From Dinochytrium kinnereticum (taxonomy: Eukaryota > Chytridiomycota > Chytridiomycetes > Chytridiales > Chytridiaceae), in assembly GCA_027604005.1 (NCBI GenBank), contig JADGJT010000006.1, forward strand, positions 62,001 to 126,000: a DNA stretch of 64,000 bases. The letters are read 5' to 3'. The position numbers and the translations under genes are program-made. Shown here one piece after another: positions 56,843-64,000 of this stretch. The notes under the pieces were generated by a model. The model was given only the letters and a program-made list of their open reading frames with translations, searched no databases and was not told the DNA's origin. Position 1 is the first letter of the stretch. Every line of letters begins with the position of its first letter.

Positions 56843-64000
<7,158 letters not shown>

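Overview
The window looks like nuclear DNA of a zoosporic (chytrid-like) fungus. The genes are closely packed on both strands and split by many GT-AG introns, often only about 40-80 nt long, with ctaac/ctgat-like branch sites. The families are opisthokont/fungal: TRM11, ArgJ, YAF9, ATP19-like, VMA12, eIF2B-epsilon, HEM14, PIG-T and BIT61. Genes usually missing from yeasts and moulds are also present: RABL2 (a ciliary GTPase), spastin with its membrane segment, PTAR1, BORCS8-like, an actin-maturation-protease homologue, an ALDH8A1-like dehydrogenase, an E-type-like cyclin and a ROCK/MRCK-type kinase. RABL2 in particular suggests a flagellated fungus. This assignment is inferred from gene content.

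Layout. 1-10.7 kb: end of an unknown gene (-), TRM11 (-), PBDC1 (+), BORCS8-like (+), ArgJ (+), YAF9 (-), spastin (-), VMA12 (-), ATP19-like (+). 10.8-19.7 kb: PTAR1 with a directly abutting C-terminal reading frame (-), ARPC2 (+), eIF2B-epsilon (-), protoporphyrinogen oxidase (+). 19.9-25.8 kb: a protein of about 1,840 residues (-) that joins a fimbrin-type CH pair to a very long coiled coil. 27.3-31.5 kb: an F-box/ankyrin gene cut by an assembly gap (10 N) and a three-LIM protein (-). 31.8-50.9 kb: PPCS (-), ASCC3/Slh1 helicase (+), EFM7-like methyltransferase (-), ACTMAP-like (+), BIT61/HbrB (-), RABL2 (-), PIG-T (-), ALDH8A1-like (+) and an unknown coiled-coil gene (-). 52-64 kb: cyclin (+) and a large ROCK-like kinase (+) running off the window.

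Six gene pairs are divergent, with start codons only about 45-210 bp apart, so bidirectional promoters are the rule. Much of the content is cytoskeletal: ARPC2, actin maturation protease, fimbrin-type coiled-coil protein, LIM protein, spastin and ROCK-like kinase. No single pathway cluster is evident. From about 53.5 kb the style changes: introns become longer and very T-rich on the coding strand, and small GC-rich hairpins sit inside kinase introns.

The most unusual items are the fimbrin-type/coiled-coil fusion, the ROCK-like kinase whose split PH domain carries an extra HR1-like insert and whose activation segment looks broken, the paired GC hairpins, and microexons (7 and 17 nt) with a start codon split by an intron. 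All exon borders here were read by eye.
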